A DNA stretch of 64,000 nt from Pempheris klunzingeri (lineage: Eukaryota > Chordata > Actinopteri > Acropomatiformes > Pempheridae): positions 13,096,501-13,160,500 of the forward strand of contig NC_092016.1 in the NCBI RefSeq assembly GCF_042242105.1. The letters are read 5' to 3'. Shown here piece after piece: positions 23,443 through 36,324 of the stretch; within the stretch, counting starts at the first letter, position 1; the number at the start of each line of letters is the position of its first letter. The notes below the pieces were generated by a model. It searched no databases and had not been told where the DNA came from. It saw nothing but the letters and a program-made list of their open reading frames with translations. The position numbers and the translations under genes are program-made.

Positions 23443-26400
23443 CTACCTCATTTCAAGAGCATCAACTGTCTCTGCAGGGTTGGCTTTGGTACCTGACTTG
23501 TTGTCCTCTGTCTCCTGAACTTTTCTAGTTACCTTTGGGCTAGAATTTGCCTTTCTTAACATCTGAGGGCTTTGTCCTTTCCGCTGCAGCTGTGGGCTGC
23601 TAGAGCCCAACTTACGGTTGAGCAGGGGGCTCCTGGAGCCCTTCATCTTGGTGGGCTGCTGCAGACTATCCATAGTCTTAAGTGGGTGCAGGCCAAGAAG
23701 TCCACAGTAGTAGTTGCACTGATGGTGTGTCAGGAACTGTTCAAATACTTCAGGAGAGCCAGACTCTGTCAGTCCTTGGTATCTAAAATACAGGGAGCAA
23801 GTCTTTATTCCAGCTATTCTAATAGAAAACAAACAACAACATTTGCGTGTACTGGTTTAGATACAAACCCCTTTGACTTTGTCACAACTCTAACATTTGT
23901 AATCTTCATTTCAACACCTGCAAAAATAAATCACAAGGGTTATTAATGACATCATTCCCACAAATAGATCACAGATTGCTCTCATTATATCCTTATATGT
24001 GTGTCTTACCCTCCAGCCGAGTGACTAGCAAATTGCCGTGCGTCCACTGGTGGATCCAGTGCTGGAAGGTGCTGCATTTCTGCTCCACCTCAGAGACAGT
24101 TTGTGTGATCAGCTTGCCTTTAGTATCCATCATACAATACTTAGAGAAGACCCCCTTGAGATCAGCCTCCACTGTGGCATATGGCACCGAGTTTGCAGGC
24201 CGGTACATCAGATACTGAGGAATCACTCTGTGGGGTAACACAAAAAAATGTACATACAGACCTACATTTGAATAGGAATCAATTAATAGAGCTACTGTAT
24301 TATAAGAATTGTACTTACTCTAGTGAACAGCCAAAGTTCTCAGTAACTCTTGCTTCAGCCGCAAAGATTTTACAGTATTCTCGAATCATGTTTTGGACTT
24401 TGCATTCCTGGCAACACAAAGAAGTTAATTAAGCAAACAAATATACTGAAATAATCACTGGAGATCTATTTGGAGCAATTCACCAAAATGACATTAAATC
24501 CACTAATCACCTGCTTAGAGATCTCTAGATTTCTCTCTGCAAGGTTGTTCTCCACTTTGTTCCCGTACGCAATGGGGTTTTGAACTTTGATGATGCAGGC
24601 GCTTCCAGATTCAAAGATGGGATCCAGACCGTAAATGACCTTCACTCTGCTGGCTTTGTGAGTGCAGCCCTCCCCGATGTGCACCGTGTCAGTCATGATG
24701 CGGCCAAAGTACTTGCTACCCCAGTTGCCACAGTCGGCCAGGCCTTTTGTGAACAGCAGCGGGGTCATCTCAATTTCCTCTCCAACTAAAGGAAAAGAGA
24801 AACATATCTACAATGAGCAACAATTTACAGAATTGCATTTTTCAGTTAGCAATTTGCATTGCTAACTGAAAAACTTACCTTCCAAGTCATCTCTTAGTAG
24901 TATCTCAGACAAAACTGTAAAACAGAAGACAGACAAAGACAAAGTATCATTGATATCATAATATTATAAGATTTAGATTTCATACGCGAATTTTCCAGAC
25001 CCACTGTATCTTACTGTCTATGCTGAGCAGGAAGTCAGTGGTATCAGTTCCATATTCATTACTGATCGAACAGCCATATACCCCACAGTCGTGGCTGGAT
25101 GCTAGAACAACAGCCAGTGCTACTTGGCTCTCATCTCCCCCACTTGAGGACAAAGAAAGGGGGAAAAAAAAAACACAGCACATCATCATGTTGATTGGCT
25201 CATCAGAGTCGGACCTGAATTCAAAGATTCAACAACAACCCACAAGGTGTCACTGTGAGACAGATGGCCATGCTGTGTGGCAGCAGTCTGCTGACACAGC
25301 AGCCAATAGCACATATATAGACTTTTAATGCCCCCTGGAGATGGGAAAAATACTGTGTCAGGTTACAGTTTCTGAGTCTAGCCAGAGATTCACCTCTCTG
25401 TGTCACAGCTGTGGGGTTCACAGTCACATGAGCTGGACGTCTCTGCAGTGAGAATATGAGACAGACAGAAGGCCATGGGATGCACTCTGAGGCCCAAATA
25501 AATCCTGTTCATCCTTGTAGCATTATTGTTTCGTATTTGGAACCTGTCCATGTTTACCAGTCATGTTGGCTGGAATTCCTCAAAATAGCAGTGAAAAAGG
25601 TGACAAGTGATGTTAATATCAACAACAAATTGAACACCATGTGACATTGCCGTTGATGTGTGTTACAGGTGATTAGAGTAGTGTTGACATCGTAAGACAA
25701 GAAGGAGATTTACCTTCTCTTCACCTCTAGTATTTCCTCCTCATCTCTGTACCACTTAATGGTGGAGTCACTGAGCACGTTGAAGAACTGGCACCACAGC
25801 TTCAGGTGACCGGAGGCATCCGGGAAAGGCTCTCCCCTGATCTTACGGATGACCTGTGGAGCTGGTGGTGCACGAGAGAGGGGGGGTGCCCAACAAGGGG
25901 CTCAAAGTAAATATATGCTGTACTGGAGAGTAGAGACTTTCTAATGTTTCCAATTCGTCAAGCGCCTGTGTACTGATCAGACTCGTGTTGACAAATATCC
26001 AAAAATATGTATTTCACAGAACCACTTGTATTGTGATGTTTTGTGAAAACTCTACAAAAAGCCAAATCAAACAAGTAAACTATTGTAGAATGCCATTTGA
26101 CAGCTCATCAATTGTGATTCTATAAAGTCTGTAAAGACATTTTAAATTGATAAGTGAGTAAGCTGATACTGCATTTATTGGAAAACATGCGGAACCTGTT
26201 CCCACAATGTAATGTCTCAGAAATGGATTCTTTACCTTTCAAAGGGTCTAGCTTATTTTCCACTGGTTTCTCTTCACGTTTGGTGCTGACTGGCTCCTCT
26301 GAGGGAGTCCCCTCCACGACTTTAGGCACCTCCAAGGTGACCTTTCTGCGGCTTAGCAGGGGAGAGCGCCTCTCCATTGGTGGGGTATATTGTCCCGTGG

Positions 26401-29400
26401 AAGCTTGTAGTAATGCTGCTCTGCGAGCCTGGCTAGGTGACATGTAGGGGGCCTCCTTCTTGCCTTGAGCATCAAGCAAACCAACCACTGCTCCCTCACC
26501 ATCTTCTTTAGGTTTTGGGATGAAGATTTTGCGACGAGCTCCAGAGGCCAGCTCCTCAGGCGTGGCAGAGCGTATGAGGGACAGGCTGTCTCTGCGTTTC
26601 AGCCGAGGACTGCTTTCACAGGAGAGGGATGATGTTGGTGTTGAACCTCCACTTTGATCTTCGTCTGCCTTGTCACTCTGACGGTCACCCACAGTGTCTG
26701 AGTCTGGAGCAGCTTTGGACATGAATTTGCGCAGACTGGCTGGACTCAGGGATGGATGTGCCGGTGGTTTAGAGCAGAGTCTCTCAACAGATGATTTGTT
26801 TCTTTGGAGGTCCTCAACTGACACAGAATTCTCTATCTTGGCCTCTTTAAGGGGTTTTGTCTTCAAGATTTCAGGGACTATGTTTTCTTCTGTTGTTTTA
26901 CTGACTGACGGCACATTGTCACCCACCTTTGGTACTAGAGCTTCATATAGCACAGAGGGAGAGTTTTCTTTTATACCTTTATCTGCCATTTCCTCTAGGT
27001 TCTGCTTTTTGCTTGGGGGTTTTTCAGTCTTAGTGGCCAAATTATTGTCAACATCAAACTGTGTTCCCCTTTGCGTGGCAGCTAAAGTTTCTGTTTCGGT
27101 CCACTCACTTTGAGTGGGTAGTCTGAGTGCGGAATCACTTTCATGACAAGTGACAGAGATCGGTGGCACCACAAACAAAGGCATCTTTGGAGTTTCAAAT
27201 GGCTGTGGCGTATCTGAAATATGGGTGTTAACATATACATCATTCTGCTTATCATCAGTACACGAAACATTTATCACAGGGATTGCTGCTAAATTCATCC
27301 GAGGGAGCTTTTCACTGATTTCCGCACGTGGCTGCTCTCTCTCAAATATCTCTGTCCCGTCATCTAATTGCGCAACTTCCTTTACTTTCTCTGTGGGCGA
27401 GAGGCTATGATCATTTTGCATACCTTTCTGTGTGGGCAACAATCTTGGAGAATTAGACACACTCTGGTGTTGGATCATTACATCTGACACATGAGTTGCA
27501 TCATGTTTTTGCAAAATCTCTGGTTCTTGCTTGTTTAGTGCCAAAATAGTTAGTGGCAGAATGCAGTCTTTGACCTCAGGCTCCATTATTTCAATTTTGG
27601 GGATTATAAAATGTTCATTAGGCTTCTCATCTGACACAACTGGTTTAATATGTGGGGTGTCCTCAATAGTAGATATTTGTATTTGTGGAATATCCTCTGT
27701 GGGCCAACCCAGCTGTCTCTCACTGCTACCTTCACTGTTGTGTTCCTCCAAAACATCAGCATTGCCTTCTTTGTGTTGTGTTACTGACAGGTTCTCTGAT
27801 TCATCCAATTTATATCCTTTCATTGGATCTCTCTTTTCTGTCTTCACTTCATACTGTAAACTCTCATCCCTTGCTCCAGTGCTCTCATCTTCTAAAACTG
27901 TCTGCTCCTGGGTTTTTAGACTGTTGCAGGAGTTCGCTTCTAAATCTTTCTCTAACGCAGAAATCAATACGTCTTTCAATTCACTTAACTCTTCACTGCT
28001 TCGAAAACCTGAGTTTAAACTCAGATTGTGGACTTCTGTGCTTTCATGTACTTGCTGTATTTTTAGGTCACCCGTCTCTAAACTCTCTGGGGCCACAGTG
28101 GGCGGAAATCCTACATTCATTTCCTGAATCAGTGAAGTATGCTCAGGCTCTTCTTTTATATTATCTTTCTCTACACTGTATGCTGTCACAGCAGCCAGAG
28201 GCAAAAGCGCTTGATCTGGTGTTATAGATTCACATGGCTCTATTTTCTCTTCCACTGAATTTGTTGTTAATTCGGTAATCTCAGATCTGTTTATATCTGA
28301 GCATGGCTGTTGGTTAGATTTCACTTCAGGTTTCTCTTCCTCAGATAACTTAGTGGAAGAATGGGCCTCCGCTGTGTCAGGTTTATCTTCTTGGCCCCTC
28401 TCATTAACACTTATCTCCTCCTCTTGCAAAGTTTTAGTGGGTGCTTCTCCAAAGCTGTGGCTCTTTGATGCTGAGATAACACTGTGAGGGGGAGTCCAGT
28501 ATTCTTCAAAACTAGTGTGAGAGCGTTCTTCATCAGGGGCTTGAGTCTGTGGGAAGACAGATATATCTTCCCTGGCTAAAGGCTCATCGTTTGCAGCCTG
28601 GTGATTACGCTGTGGTGAAACTACCAGACATTCGGGCTCTTGCTGGGTTACGGGAAACTCTTTGATAACGGAGATTACCTGAGAAACAAATAAAGCATTT
28701 TAGTTCTTCATTCCATTTGGGGCTACATCAGTGTTTGACTCTTACAATGAACTCCATGAGACACACATGCCTTACACTGCTGGTTTTGATTCAACTTGTT
28801 AATGGCAAAGAGACTATACGACATGCTGGAAAAACATTCATGTGGAAGGTTTTAAAGTATTTTTAGGAAGCTTGTTAATAGGAACTTCCTGCAGTAACCT
28901 TTCACAGTGTAACACTGCGACACTTTAGACTGAGAGATGCTTTACTACCATAAATCAACAGAAGCAATAACTGCGACAGATTCTGACAAACTTCATATTG
29001 CAATAATGTAATGTTATGTCCCAGACAAGAGAAGGAAGCACACTGTAGCCAGTTGTTGAACTAAGTTGACAATTACAATTCACTAGTTGATAGCTAGACA
29101 GCGAACACACGGAAAATATGTGGCACAGTAAGTCAACATGTTAATGTGTTTTATGGCCTGTCGGCTTATTTCAGGAACTTCTTCACTTGATGTCACGTGC
29201 AAGGTAGCTGAAACCAAGTGTTTACACATGCAAGGTTCCACTAAAATGTTTACATTTGTGAGCAAATATTTGTATTTAAAGAATACAGTAAAACATTAAG
29301 CAGTTGAATTGAGTTTGGAGGTGCTTGTGTTCATAGTGTTGAACCACCGGCAGGGGAATTCCCACATGACTGACACAGGTGTGTTGTTTACCCAAAGAAC

Positions 29401-32400
29401 TTGCTGGGCAGTGAATGAAAGATAGCTTGCCTCCTTATCAATCTGTTTCTCACGTTTAGATTGACTATCAGTCCATAGTTGAAAAAGAAGAACAATATCT
29501 GACTTTGATGGGAAATGATAAAAAAAATCTCAATTACATTATTCCTGAAAGGGAGCATTAAGAAATCAAAGTTAAGTTAAGATTTACAAATAAAGTCTCA
29601 AACGACATATAGAGGTGTTGGTGGGTTTTTCACCCTTACTGCCCCTGTTTTTCTGTTCACACTATTAACATTTATGCAGAAGTGTAATAAAGGCGCATGC
29701 TGCCTCATGCCGCGTGACAACATGTTTGGCCAGCAGTGACTACTAAGAAAAAAAAGAAGTTGCTGCTTTCGATGGAAAGGAACCGGTGTCACATTCAGTC
29801 TAAAAATGAAGCTATGGTCATCACTACACCTCTGTGTCTAAAACCATGTCACACTCAAAGGCACAGTTCTAGTTCCACATTACAGAACTGGACTACAATC
29901 GCTCTGCAGATGGATGCTTTAACATAGTGACTTCAGTTCCCTTTTCCACATCTTTGTGCACCACCTAACAGGATGCAAATAATAAATTATAGATTATTAT
30001 TATTAGATCTTATTGTCTATCAGCAATATTTTACATCTAACTTTGAATAGAATTTTGACTATGGGCTAAAATAACCACATAAACTTTCCAAAATGATCCC
30101 ATTTCATCACATAGTTAGGCAAACGAGCAAACTGAACAAAAGACGTACAGAAATAACCTTCTAATAACTTAAATAATTCCGCAATTGTTGATATGTGCAA
30201 CTAAAGTCATTTGTCTACCAGATTTCGATTGGATTTTTGAAAATGAGTGCACTAATATGGTCATGTATTTAACTGCTTTTCATAAACTATTTACACAATA
30301 TACCGTTTATTGGTTTATCATTCAAAGGCATATGATCAAACTAAACTAAATCAGTGCAACCCCAAACACAGAAGAAAGGATAAGTCCCTGAGTAGCCCTA
30401 TCGGCGGTCATACTGTATGGGCATATACTGTACAGCACATTCATCAAAGCATCATAATACTAATTCCCCGCACATGACTGACATGAAACAATTCTTTAAG
30501 CAGAACACTGAGATGACAGAGGTACTGCCTTCCTCTCTCTTCTCTAGATGAGGAAGAGGTTTATTTTAAGAAAAGGGGGGGTAGGAGGGGGCGGAGGGCA
30601 GCGAGGAATGTGTTCAGTGTGACAAGGTCCTCCTTTCATGCTGAAACCTGCCACAGAACTCACTCTACTACCGCCCATCCAAACCACACGGCACTCTGTC
30701 ATGCAAAGCCCTGTTTGTAACGTGAGAATCACCTCTGACATTCAGATTTCATCATGAGCTCTGACGCACTGGTGCCCCACTCCCAACAGCCAACATCGGA
30801 GATATTCCCCATCCTACCAAACTGTCTGCACTGTAGATACACAACATCCCCCACCCCCACATATATTAAGTGCAAGTCCCCATTTCTCCCACACAATCTC
30901 ATTTGAATGTCACTCAGATGGTATCAGTGCAGAAAAACCACAGTCTCACATGACAAGGCCAGACTCCAACAGTTGCTAATGGCTGATATTATACTGTAGA
31001 TTTCATAGTGGTTGTATTGTCTGACTGTCCCACATTGTTCCATGAATATAACATCCGACTATGATTTGCCATATGCTTCATATCACAACCTTCAACAAGC
31101 TTCATTTACAACCAGCTGCAGCCTAAACTATGTCATAGTTGACATAGTTCAGGCTTTGGCTCTGAAGTAGCTCATCTTGTACTATCTTGTCACATAAATG
31201 CCCTCTATATATAACTCTCAAGTGGTAGCCAGCTGCCCTGCAAGACCACTGTACATACCTCAGTGAGTATTTGAGGCCCAGACAATGAAATTTCTTCACC
31301 TAGGCCGCTTCTCTCTGGCCCTACAGACACCTCCATGGCTTCCACAGCGTCCTTGACATCCTGCCCTGTGAACTTCTCTATGCGCTCAGGTGGCAATTTA
31401 TGATCTGGTGGCATATCTGTGTGTAGAGCACTGTCCTCATGCTTATATTCATGCAGCTCCAGTGCAACTGACTGTTGCTCTACATCCACAGTGGAAGACT
31501 CCTTTGGTTTATCCATTTCCATAGGCACAACATCCTCTGTGAGAGGTTTGCACACCTGATTATGTTGTGGTTGCAGATGAAACGATGGCGGCGTTTCCGG
31601 TTGAGGCTGTGTTGAGGCTAGCGAGTGGTCATACTCTCTGTCCTTCTCATTGTGTGAGTCCTTCTTGCTCTTACCAAAGAGGAAGTCTTTGACACTGTGG
31701 AGCATAGAGGAGATAGATGTCTGGATGTTGTGGTGGTCGTGATCCTTATGAACCTTGCTGTGATGTTTGACTTCTGGACTGTGTTTTGTGTAGGGCACTG
31801 TATGTGACATCTCCAATGGCTTTTTCCCTTCACTCTCCCATGCTATGGCCAATTGTTCCTCTGTCTTTTTCTCTCTCTCATACTCTTCCTCCAGTGCTTT
31901 TTGTTGTTCTTCCCTCTCTTCCCATGTCCTCTCTTGCTCTCTCTCTTTCTCCTTAGTGGCACTTGCAATGAGTTTATCCATTTCTTTTGGTTTCTCCCCT
32001 CGAGATGAGTTCGGTTTCTCCTCCACAGCCTGGGACTGGAGAGTCTCTGCCAGAAATTGTGCCAAACTCATTCCTCCATCATAACAGTTTTCACCTCCAT
32101 TCCCCATCATATGGCTTCGGCTGCTGCCGCTATGGCTGCTAACCTCAGCATCTACACCGTTTGAGATCTTCATTTTCTTTGTGGCCAGGTCACTGTCTTT
32201 GGGTGTCACAGGGGCTGTTTCCTCGACTTCAGAGCTAACAGAGCTAACTCCATTAGGCTCTGCAGCAGCTCCCAGTTGTTCCATGGCCTCAGGCTCTTTG
32301 TGTTTTGGCTTCTCCTGTGGTGGTGGGACAGGCCGCTTCCTTGGAGGACGTTCTGGGCTACTCTGCGGTTTCTCTTTCTGAATGTTTTCTTTATCTTCCT

Positions 32401-34435
32401 TCATGGGCTGCACCTCCAATTCGTTCTTCATTTTCTCAGCTTTCTGCTTCAGCTTGGCAAAGAACCTCTGGTGGATCTTGTACTCATTCATGGTGCCGAC
32501 CTCCAAAACTCCCGAGCAGGAGACAATACCTTTGCTGTTGCTGGCTGAGACCTGATAGATAGCTGCGTCATCCAATGTGCAGCTGAAAACAGAAACAGTT
32601 ATTAATCTCATATTATAGGTACTCTGAAAGGGTTACAATTTACAGCAAAAACAAAAGGATGCAATTCCAGTAATTTGAATGGGTGAAATAGATAAATAAT
32701 TCTTACAAGGTTGTGTTACATACTTGTAAATGTGAAGGGTGTGGGTTTTTCCATTACGCCGAATTTCATATTTTGGGAGTCCACAATATCGGTCCATTTG
32801 CATATCATCTTTGTACCATTTCAGTTCTGGAGCTGGGTAACCTACAGACATGGATTTAATGAACTGATTGCCTCTGGATTATAAGCAATACACTCCTAAT
32901 GCCTCAAAATACTATTTATGAACATTTGTTACACAGGGACCAAGTCTAAATAGACATTTTCCACTAAATATCCCTTAATATGAATAATTCATTTGGGAAA
33001 TTATACAGTCAGTCAAACAATTATAGAAGCATTGGCATGAATGTGTTTTAGGCTGTTGCATCATGTTTGTGATGTGTCACACAGAGAAACAGCTGCTGCT
33101 GTTGGATGGGCCCACCCATCCAATCTGCCTGCCAGCTAAAAACACAACATCCTGAAAAACCAGTGTGAATAATATGTCTGATGTGTTAAAGGAACAATAA
33201 AGCAGTTAATTTGGTGTGTGCAAAGTTTTGTTTTCAGATTACTCACATCCTGTCTCTTCACATGACAAAAAACTTGAAAATGAACAAGGCCTTTAAGAGC
33301 AGACCTACCTGACACCACACAGGTGAACTTCACATTACAGTTTTCTGACACTGCCTTCGATTTCAAGGTGGTCTCAAAGGAAGGCTGTATGTCCTCCGTC
33401 AGCTGAGCCATGACGCTGCACAACGTGCTCCTGGAAGCAAACGCTAATGCATTAGTGTCAATTTTTTGCTTTCAAATGATAATTGTTTTACACTCCAGTA
33501 TCAGGTCAGTGACCTCTTCACTTCTGTGCAGGTCATTCCAGTTATTTTCTTGATTGAGAGGAAAGGATGTTAATGGAAATTTCTGGTAGTTGACGACAAT
33601 GTGAAAGAGTGACACAGAGACTTGTGAGATGTCAAGCAAAACAAAACTGTCAATCCAAAACTAAAACCGATGTTCATCACTAAAACGCAACACTGGACAA
33701 ACTGGACATTTACATTACAGTTAAAAAGTGTGTAGGTTTCATTCTTGGGGTAAACCAGTTTTTGTGGTTAAGATGTTAGTTGGGAAGAATGTTTTAAAAA
33801 TATGGTTTACCTCGTTGGCCTGTAGTGAGAATACCTTGAATAGCTATTCAGAGAAGAGGCAAATGGAGGGACGTCAATGATTAATTAAGATCTGCGCATA
33901 TGGAACCCATCTACATAAAATGATTTAAAATCTGCTCTCCTTGACAAAATGAGCACTTTGTTATTCTTGTGGTTTGTAGATTAGAAACAGAAATACGCAT
34001 ATAATTGATGTGATGAATGTGATTTTTGACCAACATCGTGATGTGCTGAATAATATTATAAAAATCTATGGTTTGCTATCATCTATTCTTTTCAGCTAAA
34101 TTAATTTAAACATACAGACATTTTCAGTACTATTTTGTGTTTGTTTTCACTTGATGTGATCTTGATCCTAACCCAGATACCTTTTCTTTGACCACCATGC
34201 AACAAAATTTTTTGTTTTTAAAAAAAATATAAATCCGCTCCACAAGAAACAAAGATTTACATGCATTTACATGGACTGCAGATGAGGCTGTCTACCTGTT
34301 TTCAGGCCTAACATTTGAGAGGTAATTATTGCGGCTTTCTGAACGGCCATTGGAAGAGCTTCCCTCCTCTTCACTGAAGCTGCTTGTCCTCCCATTGCCA
34401 GAAAAAGAGCGGGTCATCGGTCTTCTGGAGGTCAT
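23443..34435 (-). CDS. alpk3: Alpha-protein kinase 3
   Basis: ALPK3 is a muscle protein of the atypical alpha-kinase family, located at the nuclear envelope and sarcomere M-band; loss causes cardiomyopathy in humans. Coding exons (minus) are 34296-34435, 33309-33430, 32724-32841, 31259-32582, 26236-28678, 25714-25861, 25015-25142, 24879-24914, 24511-24785, 24319-24407, 24010-24227, 23869-23917 and 23443-23782, about 1809 residues. Ig domain 1 is near residues 55-150 (DRYCGLPKYEI, AAIYQVSASNSKGIVSCSG). A long acidic, low-complexity linker is encoded by two giant exons. Ig domain 2 is near 1383-1480 (KLWCQFFNVLSDSTIKWY). The alpha-kinase domain starts near 1487 (GEEIEMTPLLFTKGLADCG, YRPANSVPYATVEADL, FQHWIHQWTHGNLLV) and includes the zinc-binding CNYYC motif. 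A basic Ser-Pro-rich tail follows. The start at 34433-34435 has a favourable A at -3; an upstream in-frame ATG at the end of the preceding exon is possible. Confidence 0.95.
24838..24873. other. Perfect 15-bp hairpin in a 93-bp alpk3 intron
   Basis: Arms at 24838-24852 and 24859-24873 are exact reverse complements around a 6-nt loop. In the alpk3 transcript the stem begins within about six bases of the 5' splice site of the 36-nt exon 24879-24914. Confidence 0.85.
28679..31258 (-). other. alpk3: alpk3 intron between the two giant exons
   Basis: A 2.6-kb phase 0 intron. No nested gene or clear repeat was recognised, apart from purine/pyrimidine-rich stretches near 30570-30600 and 30850. Confidence 0.5.
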
Positions 34436-34869
34436 CGTCCTCTGAAGTAATTCACAAAATATGCAAAATCCAAGAAAAATTTATCACACACTCCGTAGTC
34501 ACGTCCACAGCTTGTTCAAGGCTCAGATTTAATGGAGTTGTCCATGTAAAAGCCCCTGGAGAAGAAAAAGGAAACACTTCAGAAAAGAAATAAAACTTCC
34601 TGGAAGTTCATTAAAGACAGCACAAGATCAAGTCAGGGTTATTTGCTTGCATAAACCTCAAAAACTCAGTTCAGACTAAATGCTTGTCCTTTCTAATCAA
34701 GCAAAGTACTTACATTGGTGCAAGTTATAAATAGGATCAGCTATCAGGTTGTAGAAGGGCTGTTAGTGGTCAAACATCAACCTAAGACATGTTTTTTACT
34801 TGTATGTGTTAGGAATATAATACAAGCGTTTCTGGGTTTCCTTAAAACTTTATACATTTTCCAACTTAC

Positions 34870-34872
34870 CAT
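34870..34872 (-). other. alpk3: Alternative alpk3 start codon at end of exon 1
   Basis: A donor CAATG|GTAAGT ends an upstream exon at 34870. Joined to the acceptor at 34441 (CTTCAG|AGGACG), its ATG reads in frame Met-Arg-Thr-Met-Thr into the alpk3 protein and adds three residues. Its Kozak context is weaker than that of the ATG at 34435. Confidence 0.45.
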
Positions 34873-34965
34873 TGAGATGTTGTCAGTGTTGCTTTGGAGC
34901 CAGAGTCTGTGAAGAAAATCTCTGTAACTGCCTATCATAGACAAGCATGTGTTGCCAGCAGGGGC

Positions 34966-34975
34966 CTATTTATAG
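34966..34975 (-). promoter_or_regulatory. alpk3: MEF2-type / TATA element of alpk3
   Basis: On the minus strand this is CTATAAATAG, which fits both the MEF2 consensus CTA(A/T)4TAG and a TATA box. It sits about 95 bp upstream of the inferred donor of alpk3 exon 1. MEF2 control suits a heart and skeletal muscle gene. Confidence 0.5.
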
Positions 34976-35747
34976 CAGCCCTACAAATAGGCGCAAGAGC
35001 ACACATCAGATTTTCCGAAACTAGACTTTAGACTTATCAAAGAAGTCTGAAAACTAAACTGAATTTAGATTAAAAGTTAACTATTGAAACTGGGACACAT
35101 TCCTAAAAATCTGCCATTCATCTATGATCAAGATGTCACTGCTTTGTTTTGATTCATCTTAATAAGGAGGAAAAATGTGTCCCGTCTTAGTGAGACACTG
35201 TTGTGGTGTGGATGTGGACTTGGAAAACATGCCTGTGGAACATGGTTCATGATGTAGCTGATGGCAGCCAATGGTCTATGCCCTATGCTTTGCTCAAGAG
35301 TTGCAAAAGGACTGCCCACCTCACTTCGTATTGCAACACATGGTCAAAACATAGAAGCACACTTGCTGCTCACATTTCACATCAATTGAAAACAGGCTCA
35401 GCTGACAAAATCTATACTTTGATTTAATGACGTCAATGTATTTCGGAATACTGATATGTTTGACTTGTTTGACTTGTTGACCTTTATTTTTATGGTTTGG
35501 GACAGTTCTTGAGTTGTTTAACTGAGATTTTTTATGGAGATATTTAGGCTGTTTTAGATCTTTTACATAATTGTATCAGAAATGTTATTCACAATCACTG
35601 TTGTATCTTGGCCAAGACACTCACAGAGCTTTTCTGGTTGAATAAAATAATAAACAACATGTAGCTTTAACAAACAAAAGTAAAAAAAAAGACAACACAT
35701 CCTCAAATCTGGCAAAAATCATCATTCAAACCGAATACCCTTTTGTA

Positions 35748-36320
35748 AAAATGCAGCATATCTGCAATATAAAGGAGATACTAAAAATAACATATATAAT
35801 CAAGACCCCTTCTATCAATCACATCACCCCTGTTCTCCAACAGCTTCACTGGCTCCCTGTCACATACTGCATCTCATATAAAATCCTCCTCCTAACCTTC
35901 AAAGCCCTCCATAACCTCGCCCCTCCATACCTGACTGAACTCCTTCACATAAACACACCCAGCCGGACTCTCAGGTCATCATCCTCCATCAACCTCACTA
36001 TCCCCCCTGCCCGTATGACCACCATGGGGTCCAGAGCCTTCAGCCGTTCTGCCCCCCGCCTCTGGAACTCCCTCCCACCGGACATCTGTAACATCAATAC
36101 ATTGACTATCTTTAAATCCCACCTCAAAACCCACCTGTTTAAACAAGCCTACTCACTGTGACTATCACTCTGCAGATCTCCCCCTTTTTTTTTAAACTGT
36201 TATAACTTTTAACTTGTTTTTTCAGTTTGTTTTTATCTGTGTCTTATACGGTGTCCTTGGGTGCTTTGAAAGGCACCTATAAATAAAATGTAATATTATT
36301 ATTATTATTATTATTAAGTA
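35748..36320 (+). mobile_element. 5'-truncated L2-like LINE
   Basis: The frame at 35751-36161 encodes the end of a LINE reverse transcriptase ORF, with the blocks LQQLHWLPVTYCISYKILL, FKALHNLAPPYLTELL and GSRAFSRSAPRLWNSLP, ending near FKSHLKTHLF. It is followed by a 3' UTR with CTTGGGTGCTTTGAAAGGC and AATAAAATG, and then a (TTA)n tail at about 36294-36315. Most of the element is missing at its 5' end. It lies between alpk3 and the paracaspase gene and is not a host gene. Confidence 0.8.
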
Positions 36321-36324
36321 TATA

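Noticed and set aside
27531-28227. Long plus-strand frames of 180-198 codons
   Set aside because: They are antisense shadows of the giant alpk3 linker exon, which has the real protein similarity and closing splice phases.
35751-36161. 136-codon plus-strand frame as a host gene
   Set aside because: Its sequence matches the end of a LINE reverse transcriptase and is followed by a typical LINE 3' UTR and TTA tail.
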